Made by a program: the position numbers and the translations under genes
Notes under the pieces: generated by a model
Seen by the model: only the letters and a program-made list of their open reading frames with translations
The model's database searches: none
What the model was told of the DNA's origin: nothing
In this document: positions 1-10,994 of the stretch, one piece after another
Layout of the letters: each line of letters opens with the position of its first letter
How positions within the stretch are numbered: the first letter of the stretch is position 1
Source: Fennellomyces sp. T-0311
Taxonomy: Eukaryota > Mucoromycota > Mucoromycetes > Mucorales > Lichtheimiaceae
Assembly: GCA_025266875.1 (NCBI GenBank)
Contig: JALLLT010000001.1
Location: 1,550,001 to 1,614,000 of the forward strand
Direction: 5' to 3'
Length of the DNA: 64,000 nt

Positions 1-120
1 GGAGTATGCTAGTAGTAGATCACGATACTTTATATTTGTGCCAACGATTTTGTCGTCTTTCTTTTCTTTCTTTTTCTCTCTCTTTTTTCTCTTTACATTT
101 TTTTTGCTCATTATAACAAT

Positions 121-2771
121 ATGAAGTCAAAGCATAACAAGATACGATTTGCCCTGGTACCTTTTTGTATGGGAATGGCGAACATTTACCTGCGAAAGGT
201 CGATCTTTTGGAGCCTTTTTACGCGCAGTATCAGTGGGCAAACGCAATCGTTCTGAGCCTGATCGGATCTGTTGTATCACTGGCGCTTGCTTGGGATCAT
301 ATCAAGACGCCTATCATGTTCATGTATTCATGCTTTTTAAAGCCACTCGGACACCATGGGGACGCACAAAGCCGCCTCGAATCCTTTTATCAGGGACAAG
401 CTCATAGTAAGTTACGCTTTTGATGTGGAAACCTGCATCTTGCCCCCCCCCCAAATAAATGTAACAACAGTAACATAAACTTTATACCGAACTTAACCCC
501 TGAATTCATCTTTTTTTTTTTATCTTAGTCTATGACGACTCGCGTGGTAAACTATTACGAGGTCGTAAGACTATGCTTCGATTGTGTGCAGCACAACTCA
601 AGGATCAAATGGCAAATGGGATCACGGCACGTAAACCTGTATGGATTGACTTGGGAGGAGGAACAGGTTATATAAGAGTTAAGGGGCGTGTCCATGAATG
701 GTATGCTAAACAAAAAGGTTATAGGTTGGAATATCGAGCAGATGCATGCCTACTTCCCGATTGAGAACTTTGAAAATGTAATCCTGGTCGACTTGACACC
801 CTCTTTGTGCAAGATTGCCCGCGAAAGGTTCAAGCAGCGCGGATGGAACAATGTTATTGTCTTGTGTCAAGATGCAGCCAACTTTGAAGCGCCATTCCCA
901 GTGGAAGGCAACACGCAATTAGTAACCATGTCATACTCACGTAAGTGTCAACTGGTTTCCATGGAACCGTAACGTTAACATGCTCTCAAAACAGTATCAA
1001 TGATGGACAACTATTTCCCAATTGTAGATCGAGTCCAATCGCTTTTGTCACCGGATGGTTTATATGGGGTTGTGGACTTTTACGTGTCGGGCAAATCCAA
1101 TGCTCCTGCCGAAGCCCATTCACCGCAAGACAATCGTCAGTGTAGCTGGTTGTCGCGATTCTTTTGGCACATTTGGTTCGATTTTGATCATATCAACCTT
1201 TCACCTGGCCGTCGCGATTATCTTGAATACAAGTTTGACACTGTCAAAAGCTTGAGCCGCAGAAACCACTTTGTGGTCCCTTACATGATCCAGATCCCTT
1301 ATTACATTTGGCTCGGTTGTTCCCATGCAAGGGGTCAGTTTATCTCTGCCCCGTCGGTATCATCAAGCAGTGGTGCTAGTGATTGCTCCGCGTCTCCTAA
1401 GTTGGGCCCTCTGCTCGAGTCGCGGCGACAGTGGCGCCTGGAATATGACCCGTCATTGCCCTGTCATACCCAGTTCCGTACCTATGTTTACGCCTTTACC
1501 TGGGAGGATCCACGAGTCGATCTGCAACATCTTGATTTGTCAAGTGATGATGTGATGCTTGTCATCACTTCGGCAGGTGACAATGCTCTCGAATATGCCA
1601 TTGCTGCTCAACCAAAACGAATTCACTGTGTTGATATGAATCCTTGTCAGGTAAAAGTAAAAAGGAAGTACTTTCAACAAGTTGGGCTCATGCGGAAGGG
1701 TATAGAATCACCTGTTGGAGCTGAAACTCGCTAGCATTGCTTCGTTGTCGTATAAGGACTTTTGGCGTATGTTTGGTGACGGACAGCACCCACACTTTGC
1801 CAGCCTGTTACACGATACAATTTCTCCACAGCTGAGTTCGTATGCCTTCCAATACTGGTCGCAATATGCCGATCGATTCTCGCAGCAGTTTTATCGATCT
1901 GGCTATTCCGGTCTTGCCCTGGTGATTTTTGAATGGTGGAGTAGAGCCATGGGGGTTACGAAGGATGTGGAAAATATGTGTCATGCAGAGACTATTGGGG
2001 AGCAGGAAAGGATCTGGAGTGAACGTATTCGTCCTGCTCTTTTCACTCAAGTCATCCAAAAGCTGCTGGCTAATCCAATGTTCCTATGGAACGCACTAGG
2101 AGGTAAAGATATAGAGAGGCCTTTAGATAGATGCATTTGTTCTAACACTTATCGATCGTGCAGTGCCCATCAACCAAATGAACATGTTCTTGAAGGAGTG
2201 CACAACGCGCGAATACGCTGAGAATACCTTTGATCCCATGCCAGCACATTCCTTATTACGGAACGACCAGTACTTTTACTATCTTTGCATGATGCAGCAT
2301 TATACCCGGGAATCGTGCCCGACCTATCTTACCGAGGAGGGATTCAACATCCTTAAAGTAAGTAACAGGCTTGAGTGATTGTATCTGTGCTAGATATCAA
2401 CACAACTATTATCAAAGAACACCGACGCGATGGATGCATTCCAATTACATACGGATTCAATTCTCAATACGCTACAGAGTCTACCAAGCAATTACTTGAC
2501 ACGGATGGTTGTAATGGATCATATGGACTGGTTCGATCCCGAGAATCACAGCCAGCTGGATTCGCAAATCGCCGAGATGGTACGCACACTACAGCCAGGC
2601 GGCCGTGTTTATTGGCGCAGTGCAGGCACGCAGCCTTGGTACAATACGCTATTCGAGAAGGCTGGATTCCAGGTTGAACCATTGTCGATTCGTCGACCTG
2701 GCCAATCCATCGATCGCGTCAATATGTATGCAAGCTTTTACCAAGCTACTTTAATGTGTAAAACAACTTAA
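121..2771 (+). CDS. BTA1: Betaine lipid synthase (DGTS synthase, BTA1-like)
   Basis: Predicted two-domain enzyme that makes the phosphorus-free membrane lipid diacylglyceryl-trimethylhomoserine from diacylglycerol and S-adenosylmethionine. Exons read 121-406, 529-666, 725-940, 995-1650, 1706-2102, 2164-2357, 2394-2771, giving 754 aa with all phases matching. The N-terminus has hydrophobic stretches (about residues 15-65), which suggests anchoring at the ER. A SAM-binding glycine motif WIDLGGGTG follows near residue 135, in a BtaB-like N-methyltransferase half. The C-terminal half is DUF3419/BtaA-like: TWEDPRVD near residue 385, then VITSAGDNALEYA, and it should transfer the 3-amino-3-carboxypropyl group. 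The start is the first ATG after a CT-rich leader. The domain order (BtaB-like then BtaA-like) is read from these motifs. The family is well supported; activity is inferred. Confidence 0.88.
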
Positions 2772-3469
2772 ACTCTATAGTTCCTTTTTCCATCCCTTTT
2801 TTTCTATATACATAAACTTCGTTCGGTTTTTATTTGGCTTGTTGCTAACCGACTAACAAAGGTTAAATATGCGTTGAATGTTCGTCGTCTCGCTGCTCAT
2901 TGCACTCCTTTTTTTTTGCTTGTTGCTCTTTTTTATAAGAATGCGATGGGAGTTAAAAAAAGTAGGGGTGTTACCTAATCTCTACTTATTGTTGTCATTG
3001 CTGCCCCGTTCGCCAAATGCTTATGGCAGTATGTAAGGGGAAGTTGTGTGTAAATGAGTATCCTCCTTGCTGCGTCTATTAATTCATTATTCCTAAACCA
3101 ATCCATCGGACATAGTTGGCAATGAAAATTACGAATTTGAAAAGTGAAAACCGGCTTGGCGAACGGATCTTTTAAAAAAAAGACATCAGTTGCTATGTGA
3201 ATTCTTGATTAAGGGATAGCACCCCTTTAACCATATACACGAGCCATTTTCTCGGAATTGAATGTGATGGATATCTCCTTTTAGCATCCGAATAGAAATG
3301 TAGGAGCAAAATTACGCTTACTGCCATCACGCGACACTGTATGTCCTTTGTATATATATAAAGGAGAGAAAGGGTGCGAAGGAGGTATATAAGATTAAAT
3401 ACTTCTTCTTCACAATCATTCATTCATAGCTGACACATTCCATTCGTTATATATTATTATAAAAAGACT
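2772..3469. other. Intergenic spacer, BTA1 to first CotH gene
   Basis: No coding signal is visible. The stretch is AT-rich with poly(T) runs just after the BTA1 stop, as expected for a 3' flank, and ends in the promoter of the CotH-like gene. Confidence 0.6.
3350..3363 (+). promoter_or_regulatory. TATA-like box of first CotH gene
   Basis: A run of alternating TA ending in AAAGGAG lies about 108 bp upstream of the ATG at 3470. It is the only TATA-like element close to this start. The role is inferred from position only. Confidence 0.45.
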
Positions 3470-5601
3470 ATGAAGTTAGGAAAGATCTTGATGATTGGTG
3501 CTTGGCTATGCGCGCTGTGTGTGTCAGCGGCACCATCCGACGGCAAAAATGTCCAGTATTCCGTCGTAGCATTCCCTGACGCAAACCAGGGTGTAGGTGT
3601 CTCGGTTGGAGGACAGCTATACACATTACAACCGAGCCAAGACAATCCAAACCTGTTTACCGGCACTGCACCCTACGGACAAGTTTATCAATACGCCATT
3701 ACTGATGGCAAGAATACTGTCAAGAGCGAGACGGAAAAACGGTCATTAGCTCAGAATGCAGCAACCACCGGCAACGAGTTTTTCGATAGAGCGCCGACAG
3801 TCCACAGTGTACCAGAAATACCACAGGCGTTTAACCCAATCTTTCCTCGTAAATATCATTTCAAGCGAAAGAAGCAAAGAGTTTTTGTGAGCTAATACGA
3901 TTTTTTTTGTTTAGCACTATTTACCAACATGAACAATTCAAACGAAGTTGCAACCATGATTTTGAACGTCGACGAGCAAGCTTTTGGGTTAATTTGCGAG
4001 CAGCCTCTTCAAAAGCATAAACAGGCTCAGGTATTCAAGTTGACGTACATAAGCAATTCTGAAATCCATACGTTCACCAATGCCGGCATCGACAACAGCG
4101 GTCAATCGACTAAAGAATATAATCGACAATCGTTCGAAATCGACTTAAACCAGTTTGTTACAGACAAGAATGCCGTTAAACAGCTTTTGTTTGGCCGTAC
4201 GGTGTTCAAATTACGTGGTGAACAAACCGATCCTTCATTCATGTAAGTAATTTTAATTTTAGTTCCATAAAAAATCAAAGCTAATCCGTCAAAAAGGCGC
4301 GAGAAATTGGTCATGGATATGCTTGCTGCCTCAGGCGCTGCCACATTGTCTTCTAGTTGGGTTCGCGTCTTTGTTAATGGTCGAGCACTTGGCTTGTTTT
4401 TGATGACAGACGATGCTTCGACCCATTTTATCGACAATGCTCTTCACGCAGGTGATTGGTCTTATGCATATGCAGGTATAAACATAAACATAAGCTAGTG
4501 GAATACTTTTTCTCATCGGATAATCAGGTCCTACGTATAAGGGAAATGCTATCGATCCCGAGAATTGTGCCAACTTGGCTTACCTTGGCGATGATCCGGT
4601 TGCCTACTCACAAGACATCTATAAGCTCAAAGACAAGGGCGAGGCCAAGGATCTAAAAAAGGAAAATGAAACGCTTCCTCTGATTGGCTTTATCCGAGAG
4701 CTGAGCAAGATCGATCCTAAGATCGCCACGGATGAACAGCACAGGGGCGATCTTGAAAAACTCATTGATCCTCACAACCTTATGCTGCACATGGCCATAA
4801 ATTACCTGGTTGGCTCATGGGATGGTTTCTGGTTTCAGGTAATTCTTCAAAAGTCAAAAGGGTTAAAGTTTTTGTTTACGCATAGATATTTTACTTGTAT
4901 AGGCAAGCAACTTTTATCTCACTCAAGATTTGCAATCCAAACTGTGGGCGTTGATTGCGTACGACTTTGACGAAACGTTGGGCAACGGCGTTGAGACTGC
5001 TGGATTTGTAAATGTACGATATCAAGCATACACACCAACGACCGTAAAGCGACCTTTGATCGACGCGATTCTCGAATCACCGTACTACCGTGGAGAGTTT
5101 GAAAAGATTCTCAAGACTCTAGTGAAAAAGTTTTTCAAGCCAAGCATTGTCAAGCCACGTTTGGAAGCATGGAAAAAGATGCTAAGCCAAGATATTGCAT
5201 GGGATCGTTCCTTACCTGCACATTCACCCGGTCAGAAGCTTACATGGACTACTGCCGATTTTGAAGCGAGCGCCCTTGGCACTGGTGGTGGTCTTGTTGG
5301 TAACTCGGATCTTAGTTTATCTATTGCCGATTGGGTCCAACAACGGTCAGAACTGGTTTGCAAGCAATTCGGCATCTCGGATAACGATGATCTCCAGCCG
5401 ATCGGACCGTACGCCGGTGGCCGTGTAATGGATGGATCGGGTCATGTCCAAGATCATGCGTCGTCGCCTCAGCAACATGATCAACACGCTGATACTGTTG
5501 CACCAGGAGGCACCACAATGAGCGCTACAGCGGGTGCTCCTCATAATTCTCCTCTCAATGTGCTTCTTTTCATTTCTATCATTATCACAGTATTTTGGTA
5601 A
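3470..5601 (+). CDS. CotH-like secreted surface protein, copy 1
   Basis: A spore-coat CotH-family protein (CotH kinase-like domain), 631 aa from exons 3470-3848, 3915-4242, 4297-4475, 4528-4838, 4903-5601. Residues 1 to about 21 form a signal peptide (hydrophobic core ILMIGAWLCALCVSA). A small N-terminal beta-rich region is followed by the CotH core: REKLVMDMLAASGAATLSSS, VNGRALGLFLMTDDAS, NYLVGSWDGFW and LIAYDFDETLGNG. The last ~20 residues are hydrophobic after a small-residue stretch (SATAGAPHNS), typical of a GPI-anchor signal. In Mucorales the family includes cell-surface proteins; Bacillus CotH is a protein kinase of spore coats. The next gene is a paralogue with the same exon plan. The family call is firm; surface location is inferred from the two terminal signals, and the substrate is unknown. 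Confidence 0.85.
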
Positions 5602-6233
5602 TTTGCATCCAATTAATTAACTTTTTACTCGTTCTTTTTTTTCTGCATAACGTAACATCATAAACAATTGTGGAGATTCATAAATTTCAAATAATAATCA
5701 GTAAATGGAATCTGAAGAAACTTTTACATTTCTTTTTTTCTTTCTTGTCTCCTTATTTTTTCTAGACGCCCTCCTACAATGAATATACCATAAACGCTAT
5801 TATTTTTGTTTGCCACGCTTCTTCTGTCACACTTGACACCATGGAATAGTCGGAACGAACAGACGCCCATATATTTTTTGTTTTGAAAGGTATAATTAGT
5901 CATGCTTGCCTTTCACCCAGTTCAATGCACCTCATCCTTAAATTAGCCATGTCGCCTCAACACCAAAATTTTTTTATTTGGGCGATTCAATATGGCTGAG
6001 CATACGTTTCGGACAAATTTTACTACAGACCTCATGTACAACACTGAGCCCCCTCGTCTATAATGATTGACACACACAAAAGAGTAAATAAACGAACTAT
6101 CTTTCCGCATTTTCCATATGTACGCGTTGCGACTTATTAGCCATAGAACACACGTAATAAGTGCCGTATATATATAAAATAACGGAACTTGAGTGCCTAG
6201 GAAAAACGGTTCCTTCCTCTTTTTTCCTTACAA
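5602..6233. other. Spacer between the tandem CotH genes
   Basis: No gene is seen. The stretch holds the 3' flank of the first copy and the promoter of the second. Confidence 0.55.
6166..6180 (+). promoter_or_regulatory. TATA-like box of second CotH gene
   Basis: A TATATATATAAAA-type element lies about 55-65 bp upstream of the ATG at 6234, resembling the element before the first copy. Inferred from position. Confidence 0.45.
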
Positions 6234-8255
6234 ATGATTGCCCAAACATCGCTGCTGGTGATCCAAATGTTACTCTTATGCACGGCGATCCGTGCTGTAG
6301 AGTATTCGGTTATTGTCTTTCCTCCCCAGGGCGCACAGTCCGTTGTTGTGTCTATCAATGGGCAAAACCACCCTTTGACCCCTCGACAAGTCATCCCCAA
6401 TCTTTATACAGGCACTGCACCGGCACCGACCGAAACTTATAATTATGCTATTTTGGACGTTCAGGGCAATGTTATGGTGTCGGAGCCCATACAAAGGAGA
6501 CTGGCAACTGGTGAATCTAGCGGAAACGAGTTCTTTAACAGAACTACACTCCATCAAGTACCCGAACTTGCGCAAGCTTACCACCCGATATATCCACGTA
6601 TGTGATTTACAGGCTACGCGGTCTGTTTTTTTTTTGTTTTACTAAATCGTTATATAGCACTATTTAGCAATATGAACAAATCAGATGAAATTGCCACAAT
6701 CATTTTGCAAGCTAATATGACTGCCGTCAATGAAATCCTGTCTGAACCACTTGGTGACCATGAATACGCACTGGTGCAGTCAATGACCTATATAAATAGT
6801 CAAGAGATCTTTACATTCAGCAATTCCGGTTTCCGAAACAGTGGCAAGTCAAGCAAGGACTTTACTCGACAATCGTTCAAGATCAAGTTGAACGAGTACC
6901 GCACAGGCCAAGAAGAAAAACAATTGCTCTATGGTCGAACAACTGTAAAGTTGCGTGCCCAGCCTGCCGATCCAACGATGATGTAAGTCATGATATACCT
7001 TCTTCATTGCTTTGATATTCATCGACATTACAGGAGAGAGAAATTGGCGTTTGATTGTTTGGCGGCTTCTGGTGCTGCTACCTTGGGTGCCTCGTTTGCT
7101 CGACTTTTCATCAATGGCGAGCCATTCGGCCTGTATTTAATGATCGACGACGCAACAACAAGCTTCATTGATAATGTTTTGCACGGCGGCGATCACGAAT
7201 ATCCACACACCGGTAATTCGGGAAAACATATGAGGACGACGATCTCTAATATTTGTTTTGTTTCAGGTCCAACTTACAAAGGTAATGCAGTAAATCCTCA
7301 AGAAGAAGCCAACCTCGTTTACCACGGTGAAAATCAGACACTATATCCGGAATCTCTTTACGAATTGGAAGATGAAGGTCGCAATGGTGATCTGTTCCCG
7401 AACAAATCAGATGAAATCGTCCCACTGATCGGATTTATGCGAGATCTGAGTACGATTCAACTCGCACAAGATTCTGAAAACCGCGGTAACCTCAGCAACC
7501 TTATGGATAACCCACATCAAACCTTACTTCATCTTGCCATAAATTTTTTATCGGGAGCTTGGGATGGCGTATGGCACCAGGTAAACAACTTTTTTTTTCA
7601 GGAAAGCATAATTTTTCTAAAATTATATATCCAGGCAAGCAATTACTATCTGAACCAAGATTTGGATTCAAAGCGTTGGACGTTGATCAGTTATGATTAT
7701 GACGAAGTGTTTGGTCTCGGTTCAGAGCCATATATGGTCTCAACACCATATCAAAATTTTTCGCGAGCCAGCTCACAACGACCACTTGTTGATGTCTATC
7801 TCGAATCTCCCTACTGGCGCGGTGAATTTGAACGTATTCTGCAAACCTTGGTCAAACGATTTTTCAAGCCCAGCGTAATCGATCCTCGATTGGATGCTTG
7901 GCAAACTATGCTGCGAGCCGATGTTGAATGGGACCTGTCATTGCCGGTCAGGTCGCCGGGCACGATCAATACCACGTGGACTATTTGGAACTTTGACAAT
8001 AATATCCGAAATTCTGATGGCCAATTCATGGGACTCAAGGAATGGGTGAGTCGTCGCTCAGCAGCTGTTTGCGAGCAACTTGGTATTACGGATGAGGATG
8101 ATCTTCCGCCACTTGGTCCTTATCAACAGGATTCAAGAAGGCCACCAAATGAACAAACCGATTTGGAACCATCGGCTGCTTCTAATCAGCAATATAATTA
8201 TTACTTGCTATTCTGTACAGCACTATCTGGGTTGTATTTATTCGCCTTGGCATAG
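6234..8255 (+). CDS. CotH-like secreted surface protein, copy 2
   Basis: Paralogue of the preceding gene, 600 aa from exons 6234-6597, 6658-6982, 7034-7212, 7267-7580, 7635-8255. All four introns sit at the same places as in copy 1. It has a signal peptide (LLVIQMLLLCTAIRAVEYSV), the same first-domain pattern (FPPQG...VSINGQNHPL), and CotH core motifs REKLAFDCLAASGAATLGAS, INGEPFGLYLMIDDAT, NFLSGAWDGVW and LISYDYDEVFGLG. The C-terminus ends in a hydrophobic stretch (YYLLFCTALSGLYLFALA), suggesting a GPI anchor. Introns 3 and 4 are each 54 nt and free of in-frame stops, so an unspliced reading also stays open; the splice sites and the match with copy 1 argue for removal. Role as for copy 1. 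Confidence 0.85.
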
Positions 8256-8773
8256 ATTTGATGTACTTTACCTTATACTTTATAAAAATAAACCGAAAGA
8301 TCATATGCACAAACATTCCCGCGGGACTTATAAACATCTCAAGTCCAAAAGAATCGCGTTCCGAGATCTTGAGTTACCTAATTTGTAGCAGAGTATTTCT
8401 AGAAGAACAACGCAGCGACCAGTAAGAAACCGGCATTTTTGGTATTGGCTTAGGTTAAACCGCAATGATCGAAGCAAAAATGTCGGGTATCACATGATGG
8501 ATTCATGGTTGCTACCAATACATTTACATTAAGAGATGATTGCCTACGTATGCCTATATCTAAAGGCGATGATTAGCCTGTGGATGGTTTACCGACTCAC
8601 GAAAGCAGGATTTCTTTTAACTTGGGAAAAAATCGTGAGAAATATGTCAGAAAAATAAGCAATTCTGAAGATATGGAAAAATAGGGCGGTTTTCACATAT
8701 GTATACTGGGCACATTTCACGCCGACTGATAACATTATACAATGAATGTGGTCTATATTGATAAAAAGTAATA

Positions 8774-8930
8774 CAGTGGTCGTTTTATATAACGATACGA
8801 TGGTGCAGCCCAAACTTTATCGTTATATAAAATGGGATTTTGGCAGTGATTACCGTTTTGGTGCATCGAGAATTGTATCGTCATATCGAATTATCGTTAT
8901 ATAAAATATCATTATATAAAGCGGCCACTG
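8774..8930. mobile_element. Short inverted-repeat element (MITE), TA target duplication
   Basis: A 157 bp element with terminal inverted repeats. The left end reads CAGTGGTCGTTTTATATAAC, and the right end, reverse-complemented, reads CAGTGGCCGCTTTATATAAT, so they match over about 24 bp with few mismatches. It is flanked on both sides by TA (8772-8773 and 8931-8932), the target duplication of Tc1/mariner/pogo-type transposases. The inner sequence repeats the TTATATAACGATA motif several times. It carries no coding capacity, so it would be a non-autonomous copy moved in trans. The structure is seen directly; the superfamily is inferred from CAGTGG ends and the TA duplication. Confidence 0.75.
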
Positions 8931-9909
8931 TACATGTGCTTTTGATCCCGTAATTGCATATTTGATATCGAAGTTTTCCCATATCTCAATATATTTCCCA
9001 TAATTTTTTCTAAGGTGCTTAACCACGAGAGCATCGTTTTAGCAGAGTGACAACAAGTATTTATGATGTGTACATATTCTCCTGTTCACAAAACAATCGC
9101 TGTTAAGGAAGCCAGAAGTGTGATAAAAGAAGGGTAAAAACTTATAACAATTGAAAGTCGCTGAGACCGGAGTAGAGCTCTGTTATAAGATTGCCTCTCT
9201 CGGTATTCTATGATAGTACTCTATTTATACTGGTCTGTTCGGATCATCGTTCATTATGATATTCTGGCCCTTCTTTCATCGGATATTGATTTAGTGTCTT
9301 TTCATTTCTTTAGTGCGTCGGTTATCTCTTTAGACTCGCACTAAGGGATATATGCCCTGATTACTTTTATCCGATTTCTCGTTCTTCTGAATTATCATGT
9401 CAACCACGACAAAAAGTGATATACATGTCGAAAAGCTGATTTAGGTAAACACAACCATGTAGTAATAAGAGCCAAAATTTTTTAAAGAAGAAGCTTCTTT
9501 CCTTCTGACAAAACTAACAGGCGTTCTATTAGGCGCAAATTACATAGTTATAGCTCAAAGACAGTCTGTTCAGTCACTTTATTGGCGTATAAATAATTCG
9601 GAACTTTGTATTTACTAAGAAGTTCGTTTCATGCCATTACACGGCTTTAACCAATCGATAAGCTTGCCGTAATCTATAGTCTTGTTGTACGATATTTAGA
9701 CAAACGAGGGACATTTATGTAATCTTAGTATCGTTCGTTCGCGCAGTCCAAAGTTAAGCACTCCCAGGACGATACTTTACTGCTTTTAGAACGAAGGTCC
9801 GGTTCTCTTATCGTACTAGTGGGACGGATTATTACACGAACTACGGCTCGAGAGTTACACGTTAAGAATGGAGTTTTGTGAACACGTTTAACATACTCAA
9901 AGCTCGTAG

Positions 9910-10140
9910 TCATGTATGAGCTAAAAATAATACGCTAATGTGGCAAATACTCACACTATATGCATGTCGCCGCTTATGAATAAGAATCTTCTGTAATGTT
10001 CTCTTTTCGCCATCGTCTTTTTTTAAACGATATTTAGCTAGTCCGATTACCCTTAACGCACCGATCTTATGCACTTGACCCGTTCCCTTCCATCCATTAA
10101 ATGCCGTCCCTTGAACTTTGAACACCCGAAGTTTCGACAT
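9910..10140 (-). CDS. Small hypothetical ORF, doubtful
   Basis: A 76-codon ATG-started frame rich in Lys/Arg (starts MSKLRVFKVQGTAFNGWKGT). No family is recognised. A second open stretch lies just downstream (9725-9913), but I found no splice pair that joins them in phase. It could be a chance ORF, a fragment of a transposon, or a small gene. Confidence 0.2.
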   Translation of the reverse strand: MSKLRVFKVQGTAFNGWKGTGQVHKIGALRVIGLAKYRLKKDDGEKRTLQKILIHKRRHAYSVSICHISVLFLAHT

Positions 10141-10265
10141 TGTCCATTTTTGCGCAAAAAAGTGAAATGTAAGCGTATAGATCAGAAAACATAGTTGGTA
10201 ATTTTATTGTTATGGTATATATATCAAAGACGACAAATCGGTAAAAGGAATTATAGTAACATCAT

Positions 10266-10840
10266 CTAATAGTAATAACTATTTTCGTTGTCTTTAGTTG
10301 GGTTGCTACTTTTATTGCGTCCGAATCCAGTCGACGCTTGAGATTGGCTGAACTCCAGGTACGCGTTAGCCATTGTCTCTTTCTTGCGATCTTTTTTTCG
10401 CTTTCGGCAAGCCCAAAGTAATCCAATGCCCGCAATGACTATTAGCCCAGCAACGATGCCAACAACGATAAAGATCACCGGTGATCCACCCTTCTCATCA
10501 GGATGTGTATAGCTTGATGGTAACTGGGTAGGAACATAATTATTGGCTGGGTTATGAGGATCTTGACCACGAAATGGATTCTCTTGACGATCATTATTGC
10601 CATACTGGTCATTTTGTTGACCGTTTTGCTGGCCATAGCCGTTCTGCTGCTGCTGGTTATTGTAACCGTTATTGTTGTTATTTTGTTGGCTATTATTATT
10701 ATTACTACTATTATTGTTGTTGCTGTTATTGTTGTTATTGCTGTTGCTACTACTGCCATTGTTATTATTATTGTTGCTGTTTTGCTGCTGTTGGTTATTG
10801 TAGTCATGTTGTTGCTGTTGCTGCTGGTTATTGTAGTCAC

Positions 10841-10871
<31 letters not shown>

Positions 10872-10994
10872 GTTATTATTATTATTATTGTTACTACTAC
10901 TGTAGTTGTTGCTGTTATTGTTGTTGCTAGAGTTATCTGAAGAAGAGTAGTTGTCCGAGTAGGAATCGTACATAGCAACAGCAGGCACACCCAT
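10266..10994 (-). CDS. Asn/Gln-rich single-pass membrane protein
   Basis: About 242 aa from the first ATG. A Ser/Asn-rich start (MYDSYSDNYSSS) leads into a long tract of Asn and Gln runs with occasional DYNN, a short PRO-containing spacer, one transmembrane segment (VIFIVVGIVAGLIVIAGIGL), a basic stop-transfer patch (CRKRKKDRKKE) and a ~40-residue cytosolic tail ending in YYY. The layout (low-complexity ectodomain, one membrane helix, short tail) resembles fungal cell-wall stress sensors of the Mid2/Wsc kind, but no cysteine-rich WSC domain is visible, so the function is not known. The frame stays open upstream without an ATG, and VIMGVPAVA looks like the end of a signal peptide, so a 5' exon is probably missing from this model. 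Confidence 0.6.
10600..10930. repeat. Trinucleotide repeat tract coding Asn/Gln
   Basis: Imperfect GTT/ATT/CTG trinucleotides on the + strand (AAC/AAT/CAG on the coding strand), including a pure CTG run near 10840-10868. The tract encodes the Asn/Gln ectodomain. Mixed codons suggest an old, partly stabilised repeat, while the CAG run is the part most likely to vary in length. Confidence 0.85.

Larger units (their letters stand above)
8256..10265. other. Gene-poor AT-rich stretch
   Basis: Apart from the MITE-like element at 8774-8930 and one weak small ORF near 9.9-10.1 kb, I see no supported gene. It contains poly(A/T) runs and short imperfect hairpins. Confidence 0.5.

Noticed and set aside
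9725..9855. Possible 5S rRNA, from AAGTTAAGCACTCC-like text
   Set aside because: Only a short stretch resembles 5S; the rest of the molecule and its pairing are absent.
10554..10940. Long hydrophobic + strand frames opposite the N/Q tract
   Set aside because: They are antisense translations of the AAC/CAG triplets; Val/Leu/Ile or Tyr/Cys runs are artefacts of the repeat.
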